Below, one piece after another: positions 26,835 to 35,799 of a DNA stretch of 64,000 nucleotides (position 1 is the first letter of the stretch; each line of letters starts with the position of its first letter). The position numbers and the translations under genes are program-made. Below the pieces are notes generated by a model. The model saw nothing but the letters and a program-made list of their open reading frames with translations, was not told where the DNA came from and searched no databases. The stretch spans positions 31,606 through 95,605 of the forward strand of contig CAZEIW010000142.1 of assembly GCA_964512305.1 (NCBI GenBank). Reading direction: 5' to 3'. Source of the stretch: CAZEIW01 sp964512305 (lineage in GTDB: Bacteria > Pseudomonadota > Gammaproteobacteria > Burkholderiales > Burkholderiaceae_F).

Positions 26835-27767
26835 ATGAGCACCGGCGCCAGCCGCGCGGACTCGCGGGCCAAGTGGCTGGTCGGCGGCGCGCCGTTCCTC
26901 TACCTGATGATCTTCTTCGCCGCGCCCGCGGCGCTGATGCTGCTTGCGAGCTTCCGCGCGCCGGGCGACTACGGCGGGCTGGCGCCCCTCGTTTCGGGCG
27001 GGCATCTCAACCTGACGCTCTCCGGCTACGCCGGCTTCTTCGCGAGCGACATCTACCTGCTGCTGTTCGCCAAATCCCTGTGGTACGCGCTGCTGACGAC
27101 GCTGATCTGTCTCGGGGTCGCCTATCCGCTGGCGATGGTGATCGTCGCCAGCCCGCGCCGCTGGCGCGACCTGCTGCTGCTGCTCGTGATCCTGCCGTTC
27201 TGGAGCAATTTCCTGATCCGCGTCTACGCGTGGATGATCATCCTGGGGCCCGAGTGGGCGCTGTCGCGCGCGGTCAATGCCGTGCTGGCGGCGTTCGGCG
27301 CCGCACCGGTGACCCTGATGTTCTCGCCGTTCGCCGTCATCGTCGTGCTGGTCTACGTCCATCTGCCGTTCATGGTGCTGCCGCTGTACGCGAACCTGGA
27401 GAAGCACGACCCGACCCTGCTGGATGCGGCGCAGGACCTCGGCGCAGGGCCCTGGCGGCGCTTCCGCCACGTGACCTGGCCCCTCAGCCTGCCGGGCGTG
27501 TTCGCCGGCGCGGCGCTCGTGTTCATCCCGGCATTCGGGATCTTCGCGGTGCCGGACCTGGTCGGCGGGACCAGCGGGATCATGATCGGCAACGTGATCA
27601 AGCAGCAGTTCCTGGAGACGCGCGACTGGCCGTTCGGGTCGGTGCTCTCGATCGTCCTCACCGTGGTCGCGCTGGCCGCCACCGCGGCGGCGGCGGCTGC
27701 GGCGCGCCCGCGCAGGACGGGAGCGGCGGCGCCCGGGGCCGCGACATCCGGCGCGGCGGCGGCATGA
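26835..27767 (+). CDS. potB: Polyamine ABC transporter permease PotB
   Basis: A 310-residue inner-membrane permease with about six membrane segments. The ATPase-contacting EAA loop reads DAAQDLGAGPWRRFRHVTWP. The ATG at 26835 has a GGCGGG ribosome segment; a TTG overlapping the potA stop is less likely. The C-terminal 25 residues are unusually Ala-rich, beyond the last membrane span. The stop overlaps the potC start (ATGA). Confidence 0.9.
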   Translation: MSTGASRADSRAKWLVGGAPFLYLMIFFAAPAALMLLASFRAPGDYGGLAPLVSGGHLNLTLSGYAGFFASDIYLLLFAKSLWYALLTTLICLGVAYPLAMVIVASPRRWRDLLLLLVILPFWSNFLIRVYAWMIILGPEWALSRAVNAVLAAFGAAPVTLMFSPFAVIVVLVYVHLPFMVLPLYANLEKHDPTLLDAAQDLGAGPWRRFRHVTWPLSLPGVFAGAALVFIPAFGIFAVPDLVGGTSGIMIGNVIKQQFLETRDWPFGSVLSIVLTVVALAATAAAAAAARPRRTGAAAPGAATSGAAAA

Positions 27768-28540
27768 AGCGGCTGCCGCCCTGGATGTGGGGATGCGCGA
27801 TCGGCGGCTATGTGTTCCTGTACCTGCCGCTCGTGGTCGTGATCGCGTTCTCGTTCAACGACAGCAAGATGAACGCGACCTGGGTCGGCTTCACCACCGC
27901 GTGGTACGCGCGCCTCCTGGCCGACGAGAGGATGCTCGGCGCGGCGGGCAATTCGCTCGCGATCGCCCTGGTCGCTTCGGCCGCGGCGACCGTGCTGGGC
28001 ACGCTCGCGGGCTTCGCGCTGCACCGGTATCGGACGCGCATGCTGCCGGCGCTGGTGTTCGCGCCGATCGCGGTTCCCGAGATCCTGATGGGGGTGGCGC
28101 TGCTGATGTTCTTCGTCGCGATCAACCTGACGCTCGGCCTGGCGTCGATCACGCTCGCGCACATCGCCTTTTGCATCGGCTACGTCGCGATCGTCGTGCG
28201 CGCGCGCCTGGCCGGGATGGACGAGACGCTGGTCGAGGCGGCGCGCGACTGCGGCGCGACGCCGCTGGGCGCGTTCCGCTACGTGACGCTGCCGCTGATC
28301 ATGCCCGGGGTCATCGCGGGCGCGCTGATGGCCTTCACGCTCTCGATCGACGATTTCGTGATCACGTTCTTCACGGCCGGCGCGACGACGACGACGCTGC
28401 CGCTGCAGATCTACTCGATGGTGAAGATCTCCGTGACGCCCGAGGTCAACGCGGTGTCGACGCTGCTGCTCGGGCTCACGCTGCTGCTGATCACCGCGGC
28501 GTCGAAGATCGCGCCCGGCATCCTGCGCGTGAACCAGTGA
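27764..28540 (+). CDS. potC: Polyamine ABC transporter permease PotC
   Basis: A 258-residue permease, partner of PotB, with about six membrane segments and the EAA loop EAARDCGATPLGAFRYVTLP. SIDDFVITFFTAG is the characteristic PotC/PotI stretch. The ATG at 27764 overlaps the potB stop, indicating translational coupling; the much longer open frame upstream is an artefact of high GC. Confidence 0.92.
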   Translation: MKRLPPWMWGCAIGGYVFLYLPLVVVIAFSFNDSKMNATWVGFTTAWYARLLADERMLGAAGNSLAIALVASAAATVLGTLAGFALHRYRTRMLPALVFAPIAVPEILMGVALLMFFVAINLTLGLASITLAHIAFCIGYVAIVVRARLAGMDETLVEAARDCGATPLGAFRYVTLPLIMPGVIAGALMAFTLSIDDFVITFFTAGATTTTLPLQIYSMVKISVTPEVNAVSTLLLGLTLLLITAASKIAPGILRVNQ

Positions 28541-28559
28541 ATCCCTGCAAGGACCACAG

Positions 28560-29708
28560 ATGAAGACAGACCCCGGACCCAAGGCCGGAGCCCTGGCGGC
28601 TCTTGCCGCGTCCTTTCTCCTGCTGGCCGCCTGCGGCCGCAATTCGGAGCCCCCGCCGAGCCAGGACAAGGCCGCCGGGCCCGCCGCGGCCGCGAAGCCG
28701 GGCGGCGAGCTGCACTGGTACAACTGGAACGACTACATCGATCCGCAGACGGTCAGGCGCTTCGAGCAGGAAACCGGCGGCAAGGTCGTGCAGACCTACT
28801 ATTCGGACAACGACGAGATGCTCGCCAAGCTGGCCGCCGGCGCCAGCGGGTACGACCTGATCGTTCCGACCGGCAACGCGCTCGAGGTGATGATCCGGCA
28901 GGACCTGGTGCAGCCGCTCGACAGGAGCCGGCTGCCGCTCCTGGGCAACATCAAGCCCGAGTTCATGAACACGCCATTCGACCCCGGCAACAAGTACTCG
29001 GTGCCGTACGCCTACTCGGTCACGATCATCGGCTACAACGACCAGGCGCTGAAGCGGGCCGGCGTGGAGCCGCCGGCCGGTTGGGAGGCCGTTTTCGACC
29101 CGAAGCTCGCGTGCCGGCTGAAGGGCAGGATGACCGTGCTCGACTCGCCCGACGAGGTGTTCGCGGCCGCGTTCATCTATCTGGGCATGGACTCGAACAC
29201 GACCAGCATCGACGACTACAAGAAGGCGGCCGACGTGATCCGCAAGGCCAAGCCGTGCTGGGCGGCGTTCAATTCGTCTTCGTACATCAAGGAGCTGTCG
29301 GCCGGCAACATCTGGCTCGCGCTCGGCTACTCGACCGATTTCTTCCAGGCCGAGCGCGCCGCGCAGGCGGCGAAGCAGCCGTTCCACATCGTCACCGTGC
29401 TGCCGACCCAGGGCGCGACGCTCGGCCTCGACAACCTGGTGCTGGCGAAGTCGGCGCCCAACCCCGCGCTCGCCTACGCTTTCATCGATTTCCTGCTCGA
29501 TGGGCGCAACGGAGCCGAACTGACCAACCTGATCGGCTCGGGCAACGTCAACGCGGCGGCGATGCAGTTCGTCAGCCCCGAGATCAAGTCGAACACGGCG
29601 ATCTTCCCGCCGCCGGACCGCTTCAAGACCTTCCGGATGCTGAAGCTGCTGCCGCCCGCGGTGCGGCAGGAGCGCGGCCGGCTCTGGACCGAGATCAAGG
29701 CGCGCTGA
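28560..29708 (+). CDS. potD: Polyamine-binding lipoprotein PotD/PotF
   Basis: A 382-residue substrate-binding protein of the spermidine/putrescine family. Unlike the soluble enterobacterial protein it has a lipobox (LAAC, Cys 25), so it should be membrane-tethered. The mature protein begins with an Ala/Pro-rich linker, then LHWYNWNDYIDPQT, the typical first strand, with SDNDEMLAKLAAG and GYDLIVPTG following. It lies 19 bp after potC and completes the importer. Confidence 0.92.
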   Translation: MKTDPGPKAGALAALAASFLLLAACGRNSEPPPSQDKAAGPAAAAKPGGELHWYNWNDYIDPQTVRRFEQETGGKVVQTYYSDNDEMLAKLAAGASGYDLIVPTGNALEVMIRQDLVQPLDRSRLPLLGNIKPEFMNTPFDPGNKYSVPYAYSVTIIGYNDQALKRAGVEPPAGWEAVFDPKLACRLKGRMTVLDSPDEVFAAAFIYLGMDSNTTSIDDYKKAADVIRKAKPCWAAFNSSSYIKELSAGNIWLALGYSTDFFQAERAAQAAKQPFHIVTVLPTQGATLGLDNLVLAKSAPNPALAYAFIDFLLDGRNGAELTNLIGSGNVNAAAMQFVSPEIKSNTAIFPPPDRFKTFRMLKLLPPAVRQERGRLWTEIKAR

Positions 29709-29750
29709 TCGAAGCCCGCCGCTCGAGGACTGCCTTTCAGGGCGCGTCGC

Positions 29751-30689
29751 TCACGGCCGGGCGCCGCCCTCGACAGCCAGCGCGGCCAGGTCGCGCGCGT
29801 ATCCGCCGAGCTTGTCGGCCGCCGCCCGGCGTTGCGCGGGGGTTGCGCTGTTGATCAGCGCCGCCGTCATCTCGGCGTTGGCGCGCCGGATCGCGGTTCG
29901 GTCGCCCGGCTGGCCCGGCTGATCCTGCGACAGCAGCGCGGCGAAGTACGCGCGGAACCAGCGCGCGGCCTCGTCCGGCGGCGGCCGCGTGGCGCGGATG
30001 CGGGTCAGCAGCTCGATCAGCTCCCGCTGGCGCCGTTCCATGTCGGCGACGCGCCCCGTCTCCAGCTCGGGGTGCGCGCCCACGGAGGCCCGCAGCAGCT
30101 CGATCTGTTCCGCGTGCAGTGTCCCGAACCACTCCTGCGCGCGCTGGGCATACACCTTGACGCGCCTTGCCGGCGGAGCGCCGGCGCGCGATTCGAGCTC
30201 GCGCCGCGCCTTGGCCGCGTCCTTCGCCATCCGCGCGGCGCAGTGCTCGATCTGCGCCGGTGTCAGCGTCAGCGCCATCTTCGCCAGTTCGGGCGACGCG
30301 CGATCGGCGATCGTCGCCAGCCTCGCATTGATTTCGACCTGCATGACGATCACTTCGTCCGGGCTGACCGGGCGTTCGCCCGCGGCCTCGACGCGCTCGC
30401 GCCAGCGCTCGAGCTGGAGCGCGTAGTCCTGCAGCTGCGTCGCCCGATGCCAGGCGAGCAGCACCCGCAGACGCTGCCGCAGCAGCTGGCTCTGCGCGTC
30501 GTCGAGGTCGAAATAGCCGTCGAGCGAATAGGCGAGCAGGGAATCGGCGTTGTCGTACCCGATCTTGATCGCCGAGCACGCAGCCGCCGCCAGGACGAGC
30601 AGCAACGCGAGCGCCAGCGCGGCCAGGCGCGACTGGCGGGCGCGCGCCGGTGCGTGTCCGGCGCGCCCGGTGCTACGATCGGCGCGCAT
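29751..30689 (-). CDS. DUF6279-type lipoprotein
   Basis: A 312-residue predicted lipoprotein with lipobox AAAC (Cys 38) after a long basic N-region. The mature part begins KIGYDNADSLLAYSLDGYFDLDD and is mostly helical and charged, which matches the DUF6279 family. The function is unknown. The ATG at 30689 is preferred; ATG codons further upstream would overlap the divergent glmU start at 30712. Even so only 22 bp separate the two starts, so each promoter must lie inside the other gene's coding or leader sequence. Confidence 0.8.
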   Translation of the reverse strand: MRADRSTGRAGHAPARARQSRLAALALALLLVLAAAACSAIKIGYDNADSLLAYSLDGYFDLDDAQSQLLRQRLRVLLAWHRATQLQDYALQLERWRERVEAAGERPVSPDEVIVMQVEINARLATIADRASPELAKMALTLTPAQIEHCAARMAKDAAKARRELESRAGAPPARRVKVYAQRAQEWFGTLHAEQIELLRASVGAHPELETGRVADMERRQRELIELLTRIRATRPPPDEAARWFRAYFAALLSQDQPGQPGDRTAIRRANAEMTAALINSATPAQRRAAADKLGGYARDLAALAVEGGARP

Positions 30690-30711
30690 AGGGAAACGGA
30701 TTGGTCTAGCC

Positions 30712-32121
30712 ATGAATATCGTGATACTGGCGGCCGGACTGGGCAAGCGCATGCGTTCGGCGCTGCCGAAGGTGATGCACCCGATCGCTGGACGGCCGAT
30801 GCTAGCGCATGTGATCGATGCCGCGCGGGCGACCGCACGGGCGCTCGGACGGACGGCGCGCCTGGTGGTCGTGGTCGGTCACGGCGCCGACCAGGTGCGC
30901 GCGGCCTTCGGCGAAGGCCCCGAGGGGTCCGGCGACCGGGGCGACCTGCAATTCGTGCTGCAGCAGCCGCAGCTCGGCACCGGCCACGCGCTGATGCAGG
31001 CCGCGCCGCGCCTCGACGATGCGCAGCCGACGCTGGTGCTGTACGGCGACGTGCCCCTGGTCCGGCCGCACACGCTGACGCGGCTGGCGAAAGAGTCCGG
31101 CGAGCATCTGGGCATCCTGACGGTGCACCTGCCCGATCCCACCGGCTATGGACGGGTGCTGCGCGATGCGCAGGGGCGCGTGACCGGCATCGTCGAGCAG
31201 CGCGATGCGAGCGAACCGCAGCGCGCGATCGACGAGGTCAACACCGGGATCCTCGTCGCCCCGACGCGCGACCTCAAGCGCTGGCTCGGCCGCCTGTCGA
31301 ACCAGAACGCGCAGCAGGAGTACTACCTGACCGATGTCGTCGCGCTTGCGGTCGGCGAGGGCGGGCAGGTCGCCGCCGTGGTGGCGTCCGACCCCGACGA
31401 AACGCTCGGGGTCAACAGCAAGTCGCAGCTCGCGCATCTCGAGCGGGTCGCGCAGCGGCACCTGGCCGAGCGGCTGATGCAGGCCGGCGCGACCCTGGCC
31501 GATCCGGCGCGGATCGACATCCGCGGCGAGCTCGACGTCGGCACGGACGTCTTCATCGACGTGGGCTGCGTGTTCGAGGGTCGTGTGGAGCTCGGCGATC
31601 GTGTCCGCGTCGGGCCGTACTGCGTGCTGCGCGACACGAGGATCGGGGCCGATACCGAGATCGCGGCGTACTCGCACTTCGACGGCGCCCGCGCCGGCGC
31701 GCACGCGAGAATCGGCCCGTTTTCCCGCCTGCGGCCGGGAGCGGAACTCGAGGACGAGGTCCACATCGGCAATTTCGTCGAGGTCAAGGCGAGCCGGGTC
31801 GGCCGCGGCGCCAAGGCCAACCACCTGGCGTACGTCGGCGACGCGAGCGTCGGCGCGCGCGCCAACATCGGCGCCGGCACCATCGTCGCCAACTACGACG
31901 GGGCCAACAAGCACCGGACCGTGATCGGCGACGACGTCCACGTCGGCAGCAACACGGTGCTGGTCGCGCCCTTGAGCGTCGGCGCCGGCGCGACGATCGG
32001 CGCCGGATCGACGCTGTCGCGCGACGCGCCGGCCGGGCAGCTCACCGTGGCGCGCGCGCGCGCGGTGACCATCGAGGGCTGGAAGCGGCCGGTGAAGAAA
32101 GCCAAGCCCGCCGGCGGCTGA
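30712..32121 (+). CDS. glmU: Bifunctional UDP-GlcNAc pyrophosphorylase / GlcN-1-P acetyltransferase
   Basis: A 469-residue GlmU, which acetylates glucosamine-1-P and then makes UDP-GlcNAc for peptidoglycan and LPS. The N-terminal nucleotidyltransferase has LAAGLGKRM (6-14) with K20, and YGDVPL. The C-terminal left-handed beta-helix carries hexapeptide repeats and the acetyltransferase segment around VANYDGANKH. The frame is open upstream but the ATG at 30712 gives the exact family N-terminus. TACGAT at 30674-30679 may be its -10 box. Confidence 0.96.
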   Translation: MNIVILAAGLGKRMRSALPKVMHPIAGRPMLAHVIDAARATARALGRTARLVVVVGHGADQVRAAFGEGPEGSGDRGDLQFVLQQPQLGTGHALMQAAPRLDDAQPTLVLYGDVPLVRPHTLTRLAKESGEHLGILTVHLPDPTGYGRVLRDAQGRVTGIVEQRDASEPQRAIDEVNTGILVAPTRDLKRWLGRLSNQNAQQEYYLTDVVALAVGEGGQVAAVVASDPDETLGVNSKSQLAHLERVAQRHLAERLMQAGATLADPARIDIRGELDVGTDVFIDVGCVFEGRVELGDRVRVGPYCVLRDTRIGADTEIAAYSHFDGARAGAHARIGPFSRLRPGAELEDEVHIGNFVEVKASRVGRGAKANHLAYVGDASVGARANIGAGTIVANYDGANKHRTVIGDDVHVGSNTVLVAPLSVGAGATIGAGSTLSRDAPAGQLTVARARAVTIEGWKRPVKKAKPAGG

Positions 32122-32191
32122 GCGCCGCCGCGCCGTTCCGGCGGCGAACCGCAGGTTGCGCTGCTGCAATCGATTCACGGGAGGCAGCAAG

Positions 32192-33748
32192 ATGTCGACC
32201 CCCTCTTCTTCGTACCTGCAGCCCGAGGTGCGGCGCCTCTTCGCGGAGCTCGGCGCCGGCGACCTGCCGTCGGCCGGCGGCGGGCGCGGGGCCCGCTCGC
32301 CGATCGACGGCGGCGAGCTCGCGCGCGTTGCCGACGCGACGCCGGCGGCGGTGCGGACGTCGATCGAGGCCGCCCGGCGGGCCTTCTCGCGCTGGCGCAA
32401 CGTGCCGGCGCCGCGGCGCGGCGAACTGGTGCGCCGCCTCGGGGACGCGCTGCGCGCCGCCAAGCCCGCCCTGGGCAGGCTGGTCTCGATCGAGGTCGGC
32501 AAGGTCGTCTCCGAGGGTGAGGGCGAAGTGCAGGAGATGATCGACATCTGCGACTTCGCGGTCGGGCTCTCGCGGCAGCTCTACGGCCTGACCATCGCCT
32601 CGGAGCGGCCGCGCTACCGGATGATGGAGTCCTGGCATCCCCTGGGCGTGACCGGCGTGATCACGGCGTTCAACTTCCCGGTCGCCGTATGGGCCTGGAA
32701 TGCCGCGCTTGCGCTGGTTTGCGGCAACCCGGTCGTGTGGAAGCCCTCGGAGAAGACGCCGCTTACCGCGCTCGCGGTGGCCTCGATCTTCGCCCGCGTC
32801 GCTCGCGACTTCGAGCGCGACACCGGCGAGACGGCGCTCGACCTGCTGGCGGTCCTGACCGGCGATCGAACGGTCGGCGAGGCGATCGCCGCCGACCCCG
32901 GCGTCGCGCTGGTGTCGGCCACCGGATCGACCGCCATGGGCAGGGCGCTCGCGCCGCGGCTGGCGCAGCGGTTCGCGCGCGCGTTGCTGGAGCTCGGCGG
33001 CAACAACGGCGCGATCGTCTGTCCCAGCGCGGACCTGGACCTCGCGCTGCGCGCCGTCGCTTTCGCGGCAATGGGTACCGCGGGCCAGCGCTGCACCAGC
33101 CTGCGGCGGTTGTTCGTCCACGCCGGCATCCACGACGCGTTCGTCTCCCGGCTCGAGCGCGCGTACGCGTCGGTGCGGGTCGGTGACCCGCTCGCCCCGG
33201 AGACCCTGGTCGGACCGCTGATCGACGGCGGCGCATTCGAACGGATGCAGGCAGCGCTCGAGGAGAGCCGCTCGCTCGGCGCGCGCGTGAGCGGCGGCGA
33301 GCGGGTCGAGATCCGGCACGGGTCCGGCACGGGGCGCGACGCCTGGTACGTGCGGCCGGCGCTGGTCAGGATGCCTGACCAGTGCGGGCCGATGCTGCGC
33401 GAGACCTTCGCCCCGATCCTGTACGTGCTGGCCTACACGGACCTGGAGCGGGCGATCGCGTGGCACAACGCGGTCGACGCCGGGCTGTCGTCCTCGATCT
33501 TCACGCGCGACCAGCAGGAGGCGGAGCGGTTTCTCGCCGCCGACGGCTCCGACTGCGGCATCGCGAACGTCAACGTCGGGCCGTCGGGTGCCGAGATCGG
33601 CGGCGCTTTCGGTGGCGAGAAGGAAACCGGCGGCGGGCGCGAGTCGGGCTCGGATGCCTGGAAGGCGTACATGCGCAGGTCGACCGCGACGATCAATTTC
33701 TCGAGCCAGCTGCCGCTGGCGCAGGGCGTCCGGTTCGACATCGACTGA
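32192..33748 (+). CDS. Aldehyde dehydrogenase, ALDH7 / aminoadipate-semialdehyde dehydrogenase type
   Basis: A 518-residue NAD(P)-dependent aldehyde dehydrogenase. The catalytic Cys is C301 in GQRCTSLRR and the general-base Glu is E267 in LELGGNN; the LELGGNN wording and FNFPVAVWAWNAALAL point to the ALDH7 (AmaB/antiquitin) branch, which oxidises 2-aminoadipate semialdehyde in lysine breakdown. The ATG at 32192 has a strong GGGAGG ribosome site. No other lysine-degradation gene is nearby, so the physiological substrate is open. Confidence 0.88.
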   Translation: MSTPSSSYLQPEVRRLFAELGAGDLPSAGGGRGARSPIDGGELARVADATPAAVRTSIEAARRAFSRWRNVPAPRRGELVRRLGDALRAAKPALGRLVSIEVGKVVSEGEGEVQEMIDICDFAVGLSRQLYGLTIASERPRYRMMESWHPLGVTGVITAFNFPVAVWAWNAALALVCGNPVVWKPSEKTPLTALAVASIFARVARDFERDTGETALDLLAVLTGDRTVGEAIAADPGVALVSATGSTAMGRALAPRLAQRFARALLELGGNNGAIVCPSADLDLALRAVAFAAMGTAGQRCTSLRRLFVHAGIHDAFVSRLERAYASVRVGDPLAPETLVGPLIDGGAFERMQAALEESRSLGARVSGGERVEIRHGSGTGRDAWYVRPALVRMPDQCGPMLRETFAPILYVLAYTDLERAIAWHNAVDAGLSSSIFTRDQQEAERFLAADGSDCGIANVNVGPSGAEIGGAFGGEKETGGGRESGSDAWKAYMRRSTATINFSSQLPLAQGVRFDID

Positions 33749-33816
33749 GCCCGGGGGCCCGGCCCCGCGGTGCGGGACAGCGCGCGCCCTTGCCGCGCGG
33801 CAGCCGGCGCGGACGC

Positions 33817-34500
33817 TCAGAAACGGCCCTTCATGCCGACCGTGAAACCGTGCGGCAGGACGCCAAGGACCAGCGAGCGGTCGCGGGAGTGCGCGTACCA
33901 GCCCGCCGCGCCGCCGATCGCGAGACCGGCCAGCACGTCGCTCTGCCAGTGCGCGCGGACCTTGACGCGGGCGATCGCGTCGTACAGCGGCAGCACTTCG
34001 AGCGCGTAGACCGACGGGTGGTCGGCTCCGTATTCGAGCAGGAGCGGCGTGACGATCGCCTGGGTCGCCGAGGCCTCGCCGCTCGGGAAGCTGCGCGCGT
34101 TGCCGCTGCGGAACCACTGGTCCGGGCTGCTGGCGTCGCTCGGGCGCTCGCGCCGGAAGACGCGCTTGAGCGTTTCGGTCGAAACGGCCGAGATCAGCGA
34201 GGCGTCGATCGACTGCCAGCAAGCCCTGCCAGCGCGCGTCTCACCGCCCTCCCAGATGCCGCAGGCGGCCTCCGCGGCAATCATCGCGTCGAGCAGCGCC
34301 GTCTGGTTGCCGCGCCTCCAGATGCCGGCGTTGTCATAGCCGACGAGGTGATCGATGCCGAACGGTCCGCCGGCGCGACTCGCGGTGCAGGCCGATGCCG
34401 CGAGCGCGAACAGCAGCCATCCAAGGAGCGTTCGGTACCGCCTGGGACGGTGAGCAAGCACGGGATGAAGCCCGGGAATTCGATCGCCGGATTCTGTCAT
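33817..34500 (-). CDS. PAP2-family phosphatase with variant active site
   Basis: A 227-residue membrane-targeted PAP2 phosphatase. An N-terminal hydrophobic segment (about 25-44) with Cys 38 may be a signal or weak lipobox. Of the three signature motifs, KX6RP is intact (KRVFRRERP), motif 2 reads PSGE instead of PSGH, and motif 3 reads ARVKVRAHWQSD with Ala for Ser but the nucleophilic His and Asp kept. The ATG overlaps the stop of the S1/P1 nuclease gene (ATGA), so the two are translationally coupled and may act in one nucleotide-salvage step. Confidence 0.82.
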   Translation of the reverse strand: MTESGDRIPGLHPVLAHRPRRYRTLLGWLLFALAASACTASRAGGPFGIDHLVGYDNAGIWRRGNQTALLDAMIAAEAACGIWEGGETRAGRACWQSIDASLISAVSTETLKRVFRRERPSDASSPDQWFRSGNARSFPSGEASATQAIVTPLLLEYGADHPSVYALEVLPLYDAIARVKVRAHWQSDVLAGLAIGGAAGWYAHSRDRSLVLGVLPHGFTVGMKGRF

Positions 34501-35402
34501 GAGCCCGGAGGCGCTCTGCCGCCAGGCCCCGCCGCGCGATCGCCCAGGCGCCGGTTGAGTATCCATGCGAGTCTCGCGCCGGCCAGCGCGAGGCGCTCGA
34601 CGATCACGCGCTCCGCGACGGCGGCATCGCGACGCGTCAGCTCGACCTGTCGCGGCAGGTCGGCGCCGCAACGAACGCCATTCAACCTCAGCGCCACGGC
34701 GCGCGCCAGCCCGTTGGATTCGACGCTCCAGTCGGGCGGCGCGGTGTCGAGCTCAGCGCGATCGAAGCGGCGCGCCCGCGCAAGCAGCTGCGCGAACCTG
34801 GCGGCGGGGATCGCGCCCCGCCGCGCGTGCAGCGCGTGCTCGACCAGGTCGACGTCCCAGGCCGCGTGCAGCGAGACCGGACCCGACGCGCGACGGCGCG
34901 GAAGCGTCACGGCGATCGCATTGCCTCCGCGCGCGAAATCGGCTGCGTGCAAGGGCTGGTGCAGGTCGCCCACGAGATGCACGACCCACTTCAAGGCAAG
35001 GCGGCGCGCGCGCGGCGGATTGCGGACGTCCGCAAGGACGCCGGCAAGCTCTTCCAGGCGAGCGGAGGCGCAATCGCCGTCGAGACAGCGCCAGTTTCGG
35101 GCTGCCAGGCCGGACTTGCAGACCGGCCGGTCGTCGAAGTGCCAGCGCGGCCGGTCCAATGGGGTGCCGCGGATCTCGTCGGCCCAGCCCGCCACTTCTG
35201 CGAGGCTGCGGCGCGGACTGCCTTCGAGGTTTCGGTCATCGATCAGCAGTTCGGCGACGGAAGCGCGCGCCGATTCGCTGAGCATCGCATCGGCGACCGC
35301 CGCGAGCGCGCGATGACCGGCCTGCCCCCACGCTCGCGCGTCGTCGGGCGCGAGCGAAGCGGCAAGAGCCGCGATCGTCGTCAGGGCGGTCAACCAGCGC
35401 AT
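34497..35402 (-). CDS. S1/P1-family secreted nuclease
   Basis: A 301-residue zinc-dependent single-strand nuclease. The signal peptide (1-24) ends so that mature residue 1 is Trp 25, which binds zinc through its own backbone as in P1; WGQAGH gives His 30 (P1 His 6). The remaining ligands match in spacing: D75, H88, H142, D146, H152, H179, D183. It should be periplasmic or secreted and cut RNA/ssDNA to 5'-nucleotides. The coupled PAP2 phosphatase follows. Bacterial members are well known but less common than fungal ones. Confidence 0.9.
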   Translation of the reverse strand: MRWLTALTTIAALAASLAPDDARAWGQAGHRALAAVADAMLSESARASVAELLIDDRNLEGSPRRSLAEVAGWADEIRGTPLDRPRWHFDDRPVCKSGLAARNWRCLDGDCASARLEELAGVLADVRNPPRARRLALKWVVHLVGDLHQPLHAADFARGGNAIAVTLPRRRASGPVSLHAAWDVDLVEHALHARRGAIPAARFAQLLARARRFDRAELDTAPPDWSVESNGLARAVALRLNGVRCGADLPRQVELTRRDAAVAERVIVERLALAGARLAWILNRRLGDRAAGPGGRAPPGS

Positions 35403-35799
35403 CGAGAGCCTCGATGCGATGTATACGTCGCGCGCGATCGCGCGCCACTCCCGCCGGCGGGCGTCGCCGCGTCGCGCGCCTGCGGACGATATCGGCGATC
35501 GAACGCGACGCTCGCCCGTGCGATGCTTCCGCGGTGCAGTCGCGCACTCGCGCGAGTCGCCGCCAATCACGCGCGGGCCGCGTGGATAAACCCTCGGAAC
35601 TCGAACGCCTACGCGCCAACGCCGTCCAATACAGAGCGGGAGAGCGCTTGGCCCGGCGGAGGAAGGATGGTTCCGCGGCAACTGCGACCCCATTGCCCCT
35701 ACGTGGTCAGGGCGGCGGCGCTTCGGCGGCTTCTTCGCAGGTTGCCGCCTACGCGCAAAGCCGGCGCGATCCGGTACCCTTGATGCGAGATCGCCTGCC
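35403..35799. other. Intergenic region between nuclease and DUF1499 genes
   Basis: A 397-bp divergent gap. Long open frames cross it on both strands because of high GC, but none looks like a protein. It should hold promoters for the leftward nuclease-phosphatase pair and the rightward DUF1499 gene. A TATACA at 35420-35425 on the minus strand is the only -10-like element seen; it lies only 18 bp before the nuclease start and is weak evidence. Confidence 0.35.

Noticed and set aside
32122..32150. GC-rich inverted sequence after glmU as a terminator
   Set aside because: The stem is formed of simple GCC/GGC runs and no T tract follows; such pairings are common by chance at this GC content.
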